The notes under the pieces are model-generated. The model was not told the origin of the DNA. It made no database searches and was given only the letters and a program-made list of their open reading frames with translations. Shown piece by piece: positions 10,471 through 23,067 of a stretch of DNA of 64,000 nt. This stretch comes from Scortum barcoo (lineage: Eukaryota; Chordata; Actinopteri; Centrarchiformes; Terapontidae): assembly GCA_023238725.1 (NCBI GenBank), contig CM041551.1, positions 10,653,759-10,717,758 on the forward strand, read 5' to 3'. Numbering within the stretch: the stretch's first letter is position 1; each line of letters starts with the position of its first letter. Both the position numbers and the translations under genes were made by a program.

Positions 10471-12060
10471 AATGCGTAAGACTTTAATGTGTCAGCTGAG
10501 AAGAATATGAATATCCAAACATTTTTTTTTCAGGGAAAGTGCACTGCGGAGATATCTATTAGATGCTCTGCATGCAAGAAAAAAAAAACATTTCTGTGCC
10601 AGTTACATCTGTATGTGGGCGTGAAAATATTACAAGGTGTAAAATTTAAGTGTGAGAAAATACATTGCAAAGCTGAAGGAGAGGCACAGAGAAAATACTG
10701 TCGATGGTAGTGATGCCATTGAAATAGTTGGCAAACCGCGTCAGATATGTAAGAGAGATTGCCCTTGAAAACTAGCTTTGTCTGATGCAACAGCAAACTC
10801 ATAGTTGGTGTCAAGAGCCATTTTGAATCCGCAGCTCTGCAAATATGTTTAATAATCTCAGTCCTCTGCTGTCCTCTGTTTTTGAAGTTTGACTTTTTTT
10901 TAGATTTCCAAGCGAAATGTACCACTGCTTTGTTGTTTTTTCTTTTTTTTTTTTCGTTTAACTCCTTTTTAAAATCATGCCGGTCTCAGCTTTTTTTGTC
11001 AGGGGTTTTGTTCCTCCAAAAACAGATTTTTCTGGTACTACCCTAATGAGACCCTCTCACCGTTTCCATGGAGACAGTCACAAAACTGTCAAGTTTCGAC
11101 TCTTTCAAAAATCTTGTGGGGGGTGTTCTGCAACTGTCAGAGACACGTTTTCAAACGGCACGTCGCTCCTTTCAAAGGTGAACCTTTCATTTTTGGTGAA
11201 TTCAGCCAGTTTGCAGATCCTTTTTATCAAAACACACAGCCTCACTGTGTCGAAGAATGCCAACGCACCGATAGTTGAATAAATAAAACACATAAGCAGC
11301 GGAGCCGTTGTTAACTTGTCGGTCAGCTTCCTGCAAAGCTTCCCTTGGCTTACGCGGCAGAATGTGACTGTTAAATGATCTTCGAGATGAAAACGCCAAT
11401 GTAGTCATTCTGAGAGTAAACTGTAGCTTCTACAACAACAAAACTACTCTGACATTAAGTGGAACTTCTTTCTGGATTAGCGCGCAAGAAACATTATTTT
11501 CTCAGCTACACCATTGGCTAACCCAAAATTAGATTTTTAAAAAAGAGACTGCAGCGCCGACCTTCCCTAACATCAGTGGGGCACGCAGCGCTTTGATTTG
11601 TGCTCTGGTTTAAGAGCCATTGCCCTGCAAGAACTTAAATGTGACCAAAGAAGAAACTGAAGGATTGAAGAACATCAAAGCCCACACACTGGCCACACTG
11701 GCCGTCTGTAGAGAGATGATGTGTGTGTGTGTGTGTGTCCGTGCTCCTCGGTCTGACCTTGGGGTGTAAAAGCACCCTATGGTCGTGTAAAGCATGTACA
11801 GCCTGCAGATGAGCCTCTGTCAAACCACACCTGTGTACCTGTCATTTGTGTGCCGGAGCACTCGGCTTGGCTGGGAAACATTAGATGAGGCACAAAAGAA
11901 GGAAGATCTCACAGTCTCGCCTTCACACACCGCCGTGCATATGGGAATACACTCAGGAATACACACAGAGACACACATGCAGCCGCTCACGCTCTGTTAA
12001 ATAAACACACAGCGCACACAGGGGACCAGAATTAATCTAAAAACAAGATCACATCATTCT
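10470..12060. other. Non-coding stretch
   Basis: The overlapping frames at 10489-10925 (both strands) and 10977-11408 lack any recognised domain. Poly-T-rich DNA lies at 10929-10955, a 9-bp tandem pair (cacactggc twice) at 11685-11702, and a GT run at 11720-11738 (listed). Confidence 0.5.
11720..11738. repeat. (TG)9 microsatellite
   Basis: About nine uninterrupted TG units. Confidence 0.93.
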
Positions 12061-12061
12061 A

Positions 12062-12106
12062 TCTTTTTTCCTCTTCTTCTTTTTCTTCTTCTTCCTCTTC
12101 TTCTTC
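12062..12106. repeat. Pyrimidine tract, (TTC)n-rich
   Basis: Forty-five consecutive pyrimidines, mostly TTC units. It is the complement in kind of the AAG tract at 12714-12772, about 610 bp downstream. Confidence 0.95.
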
Positions 12107-12713
12107 ACAGTTTCTTATTCTCCCTAAATGTCCTCGTTTCTGTTCACACATATTTTGGCGCGCTGAACCGTGTGAGAGACGGTCCCCTCTTCTCAAGCAG
12201 ATCCAGACGTCAATCAAACAGCACATGGCATGCCTCCCTGTGAGTGACAGGTGATGCAGGTGCACATTTCAGAGAGACGAGCCGGAGCGACACAGCACTG
12301 CTGGCAAAACAATGCGGACAGGACGGGAAGCAGGACAGCACGCTGCATTTATTAAACAAGACAGGGACACGGACCACAACGAGCGGGGATCAGTTTAACA
12401 TGGCAACTGCGCATCCACGTCGCCGAAACACAGCGTACAGTATGAGATGCTGTTTAAACTCCATGTCTGAGGAGTGAAAGCACAAGTGACACGTTTCCTG
12501 CTTCATCAGTGATAAAATCTACATTTTAACTTGCGCGTAGTGTGATGCTTCATCCCGCCGATTGTTCAAGGTTACTCAACGCCATCAAGTGACACCGCAC
12601 GGGCAGAACAAACAGGCTTTCCGAGGCTCTCTGAGGTGAATGATGTGGTCAGAGCGTAAGGTTAGTAGTCAGACCTTGTTGTCCTGCTTGCGAGAGGCGG
12701 CTGAGGAGAAAGT

Positions 12714-12772
12714 GAAGGAGAAAGAGAGAGAGAAAAAGAAGAAGAAGAAGAAGAAGAAGAAAAGAGGAGAAG
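12714..12772. repeat. Purine tract with (AAG)8 core
   Basis: Fifty-nine consecutive purines, with uninterrupted AAG units at about 12736-12761. It can form H-DNA and could pair with the TTC tract at 12062-12106 as an inverted pair. Confidence 0.95.
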
Positions 12773-12902
12773 TAGGAAGCAGGGTAAGATTAGCCAGCGC
12801 CTGTCTGCGGGCGGCAGGCCACGGGGCAGGTGAGAGGTGAGAGGCAGTGAAGTGAGAGGAGAGTGAGGGGGTAACGGCTGACTCAGAGAGCCCACGGCAC
12901 CG

Positions 12903-12921
12903 CCCCCCCACCCACCTACCC
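12903..12921 (-). other. G-quadruplex motif (minus strand)
   Basis: The minus strand reads GGGTAGGTGGGTGGGGGGG. This gives four G3 runs if the G7 run is split around a one-nucleotide loop. It is weaker than the motif at 3131-3162. Confidence 0.5.
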
Positions 12922-13839
12922 TCCTCCTCCGTCCCTGTCCGCAACCCTCCAGCAAATACACCCGGCAATACTGTATCCACGCATATATGAGAGCAGCAGG
13001 TAACAGACGACGCCAAATTGTTCATCCCTTGTTAAGATGTCTAATGAAAAGTAACAGAGTACGGCCCACTGTAGCTTCTCCCGGCTGCGGCAACAAAAAA
13101 CTTGTCAGTAAATGCAGCTAAAAATATATTTGGCATATCACCGGGAATTCAAATGTCTGTTTCCCCTCAGAATAATTCTATTTTTGTTTTTCCTCCCTCC
13201 TCCTGTCTGTCTCTCGCCTTCTTCAGTTGACTGAATAATCTACTGGCATTTCGGCGAAGTGAAATGTCAAGGTCATTCGACTTTGTCTCTCCAGGATTAC
13301 TGATCTGGGTGTCATCTCTTTCTCTCTCCGCGCGTGAGAAGCCGTGCCATTTTTTTTCTTCGTTTTTGTTTTAAATCATAAAAAGAAAAGATTAATGAGA
13401 TAATCCAGATGAACGTGCGTGTACCGTCCCTCCCCATCCCTCCCCTTCGCCAGTCAGAGTTGCTCCGAGACAGACAGAGAGAAACGGCAGAGTCATGTCT
13501 GGGAAGCTGGCTTTGTTTGGGATTTGTAAGCGCTAGTGGGATGCCAGTAACGCGGCCTGGGAGAACGTGATCCTGTATCATTCTTTATAATCTGCATATA
13601 TCACAAAGAATGGGTCTCTCATCTTCTACCCACAGGTTTAATATGTGATGGATATGTGCGAGCAGCCCCGCGCAGTCCATTTTTTCCAGACGAGACATTC
13701 CTGCTGAAAGATGTGAACAAGGAAAAAAAAAATATCAGCACGAGCTTCTGACGGTGCTTATTGTTCATTTAGTTGTGTTTTGCAGTTTAACTTCGGGGTG
13801 AAGAGGTTACCATTTCTTATTGTATTCTGTGTGTTTTAA

Positions 13840-14400
13840 ATATGCTTTCCAAACTCCGGCACTCCATAAACATGCCAAGTCATGCCCCTCCAGCTGCCCT
13901 CTGGGACATTAAAGGCATATTTACCTGAACTGCAGCCCTCTAACTGCCCCGATCATTCCCTGTGTCACAAGAAATCCACCAAGGCCACCGTGTGTTTAAT
14001 TAAAAAGACAAGGTTTACCCGAGAATATATCCCTCCAGCATTCCACATACATTTCAATGAGATGCATCTTATTTCTGTTGCAAAAGGAGAGTGATGGAAT
14101 TTCAAATGGCAGCATAATTATGGTGTGCTTCTCCCTCTGACAGAAAATCAGTAGCCGCTCCTCCAGGTGGAGTAAGCTTGGCTGAGCGGAGCTGATTAGA
14201 GGCAATCAGAGGAGAGAATACACCTTTAACAACATCGATGGCGAAGCTCAGAGAGGAGCATTATTTGCATGCATCCAAAGTATGGGCCCGTGTAGATCGC
14301 CGCATTTGTTTTGTGGGAAACAGTTTAGCAGTCAATTATACAGCAACAGTGAGAGAAAATAGTGTTGCTCCCTTGCTCCTTTGATATCGCAAATTCCTCT
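13840..14400. promoter_or_regulatory. Enhancer-like block (long)
   Basis: This block of over 500 bp has no simple repeats and many ordered cores: gtttaattaaaaag, cagcataattatgg, gctgattagaggcaatcagagg (an inverted TGATT/AATCA pair), and a perfect octamer ATTTGCAT at 14263-14270 followed by GCATGC. It is the best composition-based candidate in the window for a conserved regulatory element. Frames on both strands (13882-14094 plus, 13996-14205 minus) look incidental. Confidence 0.35.
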
Positions 14401-15900
14401 TGCCTTTGATAAATGGCACCTCACCTTGACAGTCCCAATTACGAATTACAAGCGGATAAACAAAGAGGACTACTGTAACACTTGTGGAGGATTAATAGTC
14501 TCTGCAAAAAAAAAACAAAAAAAACACAACCAAAAACAAAACACTGAGCTGTTTCAACACTAAAACACATGTAACTTAGCTGCAGTCAATTTATTTATTA
14601 ATTCTTTTAATGTAAAACCGATGGAAATTGAGAATATAAGTGCAGCAAGACAAACTTTAGAAATACGACTCAGCTAACAACTGTTTAGTTATAATGAAAA
14701 TGTGTTAGTCAGCATGTTAGCATTTTTTTCACTATTATATCTGCTCAAATCTAAAGTGCAAATCCTCCTCAGACAGGAAACGTATTCTGTGTTTAACATG
14801 TGCAGAAACAGAAAACGAGACATGACGTTTTAACAAGGAACAAGCCTACATTTTGGAGGTATTTGCTGATCATCAACAGCCAGCACAGCCAGAGGAGAAG
14901 ACCCATCCTAAAGCTACATAGTTCATCCTTCAATTCCTGACAAAACCTGGTGAACGCTTTTGTTTATTTAGTAATAGACAAGAAGACACAATATGAAACT
15001 TTGAAAGAATTATTGGGCTTGCCGCTAGAGGTATTTATACAATTACCAACAGATCTGTAGGCACAAATCTTTAAATCTGACATATTAAATTACAGTTGTA
15101 ACCTGTGAAATCAGTGGCTTTTAGCAGTGGAGCTCCCCTCACTGGTGACTGAGAAATACACCATCAGAGCCAACTATTTAAAAGTTCACTAAGTGAAGAG
15201 AGTCTGACTCAACACAGTTCAACTTCTGACCAAACACCGACCCGACCGTCACAGACACTGGTCATGACCGGCTTTAAACTTCCAACGAGGGAGGGAAATG
15301 CTCTTTCTCATCCTTGATTTGAATCTGAAATATTCATTAAAAATAAATAAGTGAACATTTATAAGGGATGAGTTTATTTAATTAAACTGAATGTGAGCAT
15401 GAGAAAGACAACAGTAGCTCCGCGTCTTAATTAAATTCAAAATGAGGTGTAATATGCTATTAATGAGCTTAGTCCATTCATAGACTCTCGTGAAGTGGCC
15501 CTGTTGTAATGTAATAAACACAAGAGGAACACCCGCTCTCCCGCTGTTGTGACTTGGTCGGTGACTCCACCAGTTCTGCAGGTAGCACCATGTATTTTCT
15601 GTTAACCACCTCACCACACAGGGAAAAGACGGCCTTGAATCCAGACACACACACACAGCTGAGTTTTTTTTTTTATTGTCTTTGTTGTTGTTTTTTTTTC
15701 GTACACACCACACAAGGACAAACAGTCTTCTGTCTCCATCACTGACACAATGCAGGCAATCACTCCATACCACTTGACTCTGATGGGCTGCCTGTGACTA
15801 GACAGCGCCCCGCACATCAAACAGAAGTGGAATGATTACTAGTTACTCAGCCAGCCAAGTGTAGGCTGTGGAGCTATGATTTGACAAAAAAAAAAAAAAA
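14400..15900. other. AT-rich non-coding stretch
   Basis: AT-rich DNA with A-rich runs at 14505-14545 and T runs at 15665-15700. The 131-codon minus-strand frame at 15378-15773 has no recognised domain and includes low-complexity K/N sequence. No transposon ends. Confidence 0.5.
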
Positions 15901-18280
15901 GAAGCACAATTTAGGGTGGGGGCATTAAAGACAGGGCTTTCTGTTGATGCAATAATCAGAAGTTGTCTGCTGACGACATGAGACGACAGACGTGGGCGTA
16001 CACGAGTCGCGCGCGCACACACACACTGAAATATTTACATGTATAATTGACGAGACAAAGATAGTAAAACATGCCAGCGGACTTGAAAAGAAAAAAAAAA
16101 AGATTTGTGTGCCACCATGTGCGCTCAAAGAGCCTTGTGTTACTCTCAGAATAATTTATATCTTAAAACACACCTCTGTTATGGAGGTGAAATGGAAGTG
16201 TTGTCACGAGTACAAACCGGTTCTGAATAAATGTTTTTTTTTTTGTTTGTTTTTTTTTTCTGTCCGCACTCAGCGGCTCCTTCTTAACGCGCATGCTTGA
16301 GGTGCGCGCGGCGACCACTTGTACCGCTGTTGCTAGGAGCCATCAACGGAAATGTCAGTCGACTCAGCAAGTGATGAGATTTGACATATGGCATCAAAGC
16401 ATCATTAGACATGCACCTGCTGCAGATGGAGTCTGCTCTTTCACAAGGGGGTTCAGCACCGAGGGGAGGCCCATTGAGGCACAGGGAAGGATAAGATGAC
16501 CGGTAACACACACCCATTGTGTCTGAATTACAATCTACCTCAGCGCAGATCTCAACAATGCCACTTCACCGTGTGGGGACACCCATTGTGAGCATACTTC
16601 GTTATTTTATCGCATAAGTGAGGTCTGAGGAACGCTGAGGCACTTGATATGATTCAACCTCAAAATGCACTTCAAGGTAGCAGCTATAAACCTCTGAGGA
16701 TTTCCTTTAGTGGTTATTTGAGTTTGAATTATTGGCTTAGTTCTGCTAATTGTGTTCATCGGCTGCTCATGGAGTGGGAAATAGGGAATATTGTTTCCTT
16801 CCTCTTTGTTCACGCTTTGTGAGGTGAAACAGGCCAACACATCCGCATTTTAGCACATGAGCAAACAAGAACAAATTGAAAGTGAAATTCTGCCAATACA
16901 TATTTTGAAGAACGAGTGCTGTCATTTGTGATTTTTTTAGGCACATTTTGGTGGTGAAAGTATTACCTTCTCAACATAATCTGAGCCTGTAATGTCTCGT
17001 TTGCTGCAGGGGGTGTGTCACATTCAAACGGTAATGTAACATGATTACAGCTATTTAACTTTCAGAGAAATAAGTCAAAAGACACATGTTTTAAAAATAT
17101 AATTATCGCACAGTTTGCTTTGTTTGCAGTCCTGGAAAAGTATGCCAAACACAATCTGGCTGCTTCAAATTAGTACAAGGTAAATATCAGTGACAGGAGT
17201 AAACATTTAACAGGACTGTGGTTAAATGCTGTAAATGTAAATGATTAGAAAAAAAATGTCACAGAAGTTAACGCCTCTGTCGTCCAATCACAACCTAAAT
17301 CATAGGTTTCTCTACAGAGTTGGAATTCATGGCAAATATGTGGCTGCCATTTGGAGACCTCTTTTGTGTAAAGTCTGTCCAAAGATGCATACACTGGTTT
17401 AAGGAATGATAATAGACATAAAGATGTGCAAAGATATTTATATTAATTTATTTATATTTAGTCTGTGTTCCCTACATACTGATGACGTATCTGCAAGTTC
17501 ACAGATCAGCCATGGAAAATGAGGCCATTTTAAAGGACCGCACACTGTTTGCTCATTTGAAGATCCACCCATCTATACCAGAAAGCAAGTTTTAAGGCTC
17601 GTTTTATTAACTTTTTATTAACAATGTTATGCAACAAAACTATTGGCCCTGTTAGAAATCTTTCTGCAACTTGTGGAAATAAATCTCCATTCCCTGCTAC
17701 ACTATACATGCCTTTTTTGTAATGTTTTGATGACACATAAGGTAAGTAAATTCGAGTTAAGAGAAGTCAGCGATGACAATATCACATCAGCAGCAAAGAA
17801 ATAATGTGCTGCAGCTGAAGGGCAGCGGAGAAACAATGAACAATCACAGTTACTTTTTCTGCTGCAGAGTAGCTGCGTCTGACCCCTGCTTGGTAAATGT
17901 TTGCTGTTTGCTTCACAGATGCCACATGGTAGATGTTTTTGCAGCTCATCAAGACAAGTGAAGTGTTGGTAGTGGAAAACTCACCGACTGAGAAGGAGGA
18001 GGCTAAGACTAGGAATACGCTATCTTTGTCAGAGCAAAATGTTTCATATTGCTGCTTCAATGAAGATGTATTGATTCTGACTGGAGACTCTCTATCTACA
18101 TCTAGTCAGATTTTGTAAATAAATGTCTGAAAATCAAAGTGACCGCTCTCCATCCTGGATGTTTCTCAGACACTCCTGAAGCGCCACATGCACAACTTTA
18201 GTCGGCGTATTTCTGCACGAAGAGCCTGCAGCCGCTGACAGTAATGGCTTCGCGGGGCTGAGTCTATCTCGGTGTGTGTA
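15900..18280. other. Non-coding stretch
   Basis: It contains an A15 run ending at 15900, a gcgcgcgcaca run near 16009, A11 near 16090 and T-rich DNA at 16230-16260. The rest is AT-rich, single-copy-looking DNA with no recognised gene. Confidence 0.5.
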
Positions 18281-18760
18281 TGGACAGAGTGATTTAGCCT
18301 AACCATGATCATTTTATCACCAGGCCAATTATGTGGTAATGAGGAGCTACATCATAGATAACCACACACCAGTGACTTAGCTAGCACGAGAAGCATGCAA
18401 TTATGTCTATGTGCACGCACGCACATGTACAGATACACACGCGCCCAGGCAATAGCTGTGAATTGGTGGATACTGAAGCATGGACATTACCATGGTATGA
18501 TGAATGACTATTTTCCCCTTTCTCAGCATCGCAATATGTTTTAATACAGTGTTGCACTGCACCTTTTCCTGCCCCTGCAGCCTTATGAGGAATCTCTTTT
18601 TCTTTATTAAAAACCATTAATTATACTCGACACATCTAATGGGTATGAATGATTTGTGAGGGAAATATTACAATGGCGCCCTTATTAATAATTATTGAAA
18701 AAGAGGAATAAGGAGTCAGCTAATTTATTATGGTAAAAACAAATTATTTTTTAAAATGGG
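18280..18760. promoter_or_regulatory. Enhancer-like block, homeodomain-core rich
   Basis: Repeated TAAT/ATTA cores (ggccaattatgtggtaatg, accattaattatac, cttattaataattattg) are spread over about 480 bp with only a brief CA-like interruption at 18410-18440. This is typical of developmental regulatory DNA. The call is inference from motif density only. Confidence 0.28.
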
Positions 18761-19790
18761 CTTTAGTGGCTTATTTCACACTTGCAAACACAGGTCCAAG
18801 CTTAATGTCTGAATTATAGGTGAATTCACAGTATCCACGAGGGGTATCGCAAAGCCCACATTGTATGTTATAGATGTTATTGCTCCACTTTATTCAGACT
18901 GCTACTCTGAATGTGTTTGCAGAAAGTAATTTAAAGATGCCTCCAGATGCACTGAAGGCCTGCAAAGTGGTGAAATTGAAATGAGTGACAGTTTATACCT
19001 CAAGCACATTTATTTGTCGGCACACAAACAGCTTAAGTACAATTTCAGCCACGAGTAAAGCAATAATCAAAAGCGTAGTCGCTTACTCAGTCGCAGGTTA
19101 CATCAGTGCTCTCAGTCAACGCGGCTTACTTTCCTTCTGTCGGATAACACTGTGGAAATGTGTGCAGAAAAGAAGTGAGGCCCAACTACACAGTCATACA
19201 TCATCAGACAAAACAAATGAAATGAGAGTTGAATAATGATCCCCGAGGATTTTGAGATATGCAATAAGCCTAAATTCTGTCAATATGGAGGTAAAACTTC
19301 ATTCAGATACACTCAGTCTGAAGTGATTAATTGTGTTTTGGTTTTATTAGATTTACAATGTAGCTCTTGTCTGATTACTGTAGACTCAAACTGATAGTCA
19401 TCATTTTGAAATATGGGCGAGAGCTACATATCAAAAAGTGCACATCCAACTTTTCTGGCAGTAAGGAGTTTGAAATAGTTTTTGTGTGCAGTCATTCTTT
19501 GTGTTGATGTTGTGTCTGAGATGAGAGACAAGTACAGAACTAAATGTATTCCTGAAGCATATGAATCTGAACTACGGCATATTTTTCCTGTGGGATAATA
19601 CTGTATAGTCTTCATCAAATCAATGCAGATGGCAAAGGCAATTAAGTTTTTGTGTGAGTTTTCTTTTTTCTCTCTGTCTCTCTCTCTCTCTCTTTTGCGA
19701 TTGGCCAATAATGTGCAAGTTTCTTTTATCACACAGTGGCACAAGGGAAGGAGATAATAGAAGTGAGAAAAGCAAAAAGGACATCAAGAC
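18760..19790. other. Non-coding stretch
   Basis: AT-rich DNA with a (TC)n run at 19677-19693. No gene recognised. Confidence 0.5.
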
Positions 19791-20560
19791 AAAGAGTCTA
19801 CAGCCATGCTAGAGGCTCTGTGAGGCTGTATTTGTGCACAGTGGTGCCCTGAGCTAAATGCCAGCATGTATGCATGTTTACCATGTTTGCCATCTTAGGT
19901 TACTGTAGCAAGTTTGCAGGCTAACATTTGCTAGTAAACACAAATGCAGTTGAGGCTGATGGGAGTGTCATTATTATTGCATCCAGTCATAAACTTCAGC
20001 AATAATGGTGCTAGATAAGAAGTCAGTAGATCACCAAAGTTACTTGGTTTTCTCTATTGATTTATTTAACATTTATATGTTATATTATATAGGGACAACC
20101 CTATAGCATGAATATACCGCAACATTTATAGCCTAAACTAAAAAACGACAACAGAGGAAAGACAGTGATAACCAAAGGATACATCCCAACGGAAACCATG
20201 AACACTTGTCTCAATTTTGTGCTAATCCAGCCAGTCAGTGTCAAGACATTTCACTGAAAACCACAGGGTAAGTGAAAACTTTGACCAGCTGGTGGCGCTA
20301 CATGAAGAGTAACTTTTAACGTCATTTAGATATTAAGACTCATCATCTTGAGACCATGAACATCTGTTTGAAGTCTCATGGCAATAAAAAAAACTCACAC
20401 GTCAATCTCATAGAAGAGCTAGAAATAAGAGAGATGCCAAAAGTCAGTGGGATTCATCCTCTGGTGATCATGAATGTTTTACAAAATTTAATGGCAAGTC
20501 ATCTTGCAGTTGTTGAGTTCAATCTGGACCAAAGTGGTGGACTGATAAAATATAAATTAA
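19790..20560 (+). mobile_element. Diverged fish interspersed repeat ('gatcaccaaagt' family), copy 1
   Basis: It carries phrases diagnostic of an abundant fish repeat: gctctgtgaggctgta, cctgagctaaatgccagc, tcagtagatcaccaaagt, ctggtggcgctacatgaag, and 'ttcatcctctggtgatcatg' followed by 'aaaatttaatggcaagtcat'. The copy at 56560-56980 shares the same order of phrases. It is non-coding and its ends are not sharply defined. I know the family from its recurrence in fish sequence but not its formal name. Confidence 0.6.
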
Positions 20561-20654
20561 GAAAGAAGAGTGAGAAGTGGAGGTGACGATATTTTGATCA
20601 TTTGCTGCTGGCATCCCTAACGTACATGAGTTAATGCACTGACCATATCCTCAG

Positions 20655-20760
20655 AGCGCACGTGCACGCACACATGCACGCACACATGCACGCACGCGCC
20701 CGCACGCTTTTACACGCACACACATGCACACGCACACGCTACCACACATGCAAGCACAGC
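20655..20760. repeat. Imperfect CA/CG-rich alternating repeat
   Basis: About 105 bp of near-alternating purine-pyrimidine DNA built from CACACATG and CACGCACG units. It includes two tandem 12-bp copies of gcacgcacacat. It has a strong tendency to Z-DNA. Confidence 0.85.
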
Positions 20761-22440
20761 CAGCTCCTTATCAATGCACTCCAGAGGATTTGATGGCTTT
20801 CAGATCCCGCCCCTCTTATTATGGTCATCTTCAGAGCACATTCACAGTGAGACGATTGAACGGAGTGAATCTGCTTCCAGCATCATTCAGAAAATTCATA
20901 GAGGCCCTCAACAGGGAAATGAGATGGATGATTTTTTTTTTCTCTCCTTTTTTATGTATCCATGGAACACTTCACAGTAATATGCTCTCACTCTATTTTA
21001 CCTTCCCTCGGTATTTGGCTTCAACTCGGAGACTAAGGCCACCTTTTCCATTTGGAAAGCTGGCGTCTGGAGATAAAGACACTGAAAACAAAAAAAAAAG
21101 GAGAAGATAGGATGCTGAGAGTGATTCTGACTGACTAGAGTGAATCTGGATCCACCGTGTGACCTTTCTGTCTGTGTTGGTGAGTCCCATTTCCTTGGGA
21201 TTACAAGCTCTCTTAAAAACAAAGCAGTTAGGAAAAAGAAAAGAAAAAAAAAACCAAGACAAAAACGAAAAAGAACTAAGGCGATTCAAATTACACACAT
21301 GCCCCCATAACAATCTCATTCTTTATTCCGCCTCGCTCCACAGTTCGATCCTCCATTGCCCTTTGCCCCGCGTGTTTCTAATGCAGGGAAAAAAGGGAAA
21401 AGACGTGATTACAGGAATCTTTGCACACACTTACGATTGCCCGACACAATTGAGTTTCAGCTCGCGGTGCCAAACTGTGAACAGTTGTTTACACACAGAC
21501 GAGAGAGGAGGAGGTTGGTGCCATCTGGCCTCATGGAGAAACAAACCCAGAGAGCGGCTATCACATGTAGACGCTCCTTCTGCCCTCCTTCCCATCGCGC
21601 ATGATGTGGAGACCTAACAGTTCAGTGAAACATGGGGTTATTTTTTCTCCTTTGATTATAGCCTGGGAAAGCCACGGTTTCTTTTTTTTTGTTTTTTTCC
21701 CTGTCCCCCTTTCAGTCATTGTTAGAGAAAGTCATTATTATCTGTGGCAATTGCAGTCACTTGATTCCCCGTGGCAAGGACAGCGACAGATGAAGTGCTG
21801 CGATTACCTGGGGTTTATCATTCAATATCTTGAGAATTTGGATGATTCGGCCTGTAAAAAATGTTACCACTGAAGCAACCAATGAATGTAGGTACTGATC
21901 TTTTTTTTTTCAATGTGCAAAAAATTCTTTTAATTTCACAGCATCCGTCATTTGCGAGGGCATGTGTCACCTTTTATCAGATCTCAGGTGGAAAGAAATC
22001 TTGTTTCCCAGTGTTGTGGGAAGGTGCTTTTACGGTGACAGGGGCCACACTTTGTGGCTGACCTTCCGTCTGAATGCGAATGTCGCCGAAATCTTGTTAA
22101 AAATCTTGTTAAGCGGTTATTTGTGTGGGCAACAAGAAAAAAAAATCAGAGAATGGAATGATGGCCCTGACTGTGTGAATCAGTGAAAAGATGAGACTGG
22201 ACACGCTGACATCTGTGTCAATGCGATCACACAAGGGCAAGTCCCAAACGGGCGCAAACACTCACAAACACACACCCGCACATAAACTGTGGACTGTGAT
22301 GAAGATGAAGGAGAGGGAAAGAACTGCAAGCCAAATCTGCCCTTGGGGCACAATAACTCACCGGTAAGCTGCCAGAGCAAGTCGCAAGATTAGGTCTGAA
22401 TCATATTTTTTTCCCCAACCATCATTTTTCCCCTGCCATG
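20761..22440. other. Non-coding stretch
   Basis: Frames at 20724-21110 and 21159-21617 (152 codons) show no domain and are partly lysine-rich low complexity. A perfect 12-bp tandem duplication (aaatcttgttaa twice) lies at 22089-22112. No transposon ends. Confidence 0.5.
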
Positions 22441-22885
22441 ATTAGCATGATGTTGAGGCACTGAAACCAACTGCAGCCTTGCACTTATCCCCTTTCTGCT
22501 GCCAATCTGAAGGAAGAGCGAGAGAAAGAGAAAAGTAGCGAGTGAGCGCAGAATAAAGGAAGAAAAGGTAGTGAGAGGGAGAAAGTCTAAAGCAAATGAA
22601 TGAAGCAGTGACTTCCTAATGATAGGGCCACTTTATGTGATTGAAGGGAGGAAAGAAAAACTGATAGCAACATTTCCACGAATTGAGCCACAGAAAGATA
22701 TGGGAACTTTGTATCTGCACTTTGCCTTCTACCGATGTGCCAATCAAAGTCACGCCATTGTGTTTTATGTGGATGGCTGCGCTTATCTGAGACCTGACAT
22801 CCGAAGGAATAGTCACGTTGAATACATCTACAATTTTAACAACAAAGCCAGCTTCTGGACAGGAAATACGACCTAATGAATGCTT
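22440..22885. promoter_or_regulatory. Enhancer-like block, open on both strands
   Basis: A non-repetitive block ends where the LINE-flanking DNA begins. The segment 22619-22876 is open for 85 codons on the plus strand, and 22616-22888 for 90 codons on the minus strand. Neither frame resembles a known protein. Extended openness on both strands in unique DNA is compatible with a conserved non-coding element or, less likely, an exon. No flanking splice pair was convincing. Confidence 0.22.
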
Positions 22886-23007
22886 CATTTTTTAGTAGAA
22901 CTGCAATGTGAGGAGTCTTTTATTCCTAAAGTTGAACTCTAATCCATAGCTCCTCACTAACTGTAACGTCTCAAATATATAGGTGTTCAAAAGGTGTTTG
23001 GACTCTT

Positions 23008-23067
23008 ACAGATACCTCGGGCTGTGGCTGGACTCTTACAGATACCTCGGGCTGTGGCTGGACAATA
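23008..23067 (+). repeat. In-frame 30-bp tandem duplication inside the LINE
   Basis: Two perfect, adjacent 30-bp copies run from 'ggactcttacag' to 'gggctgtggct'. They duplicate ten codons (LDSYRYLGLW twice). Related elements have the motif once, so this is a mutation in this copy or its immediate source. It could be a replication slip or a reverse-transcription jump. Confidence 0.9.

Larger units (their letters stand above)
12110..13840. other. Non-coding stretch, GC-richer
   Basis: This is somewhat GC-richer DNA around the AAG purine tract and a C-rich quadruplex motif, both listed. Frames of 99 and 118 codons on the minus strand are serine/leucine repeats read from the AAG tract. No gene was recognised. 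Confidence 0.5.

Noticed and set aside
20655..20760. CRISPR-like or satellite array
   Set aside because: Units are short, degenerate CA/CG microsatellite without spacers, in a vertebrate genome.
21159..21617. 152-codon plus-strand frame
   Set aside because: Starts in lysine-rich low complexity, has no domain, and is contradicted by another overlapping frame of similar quality.
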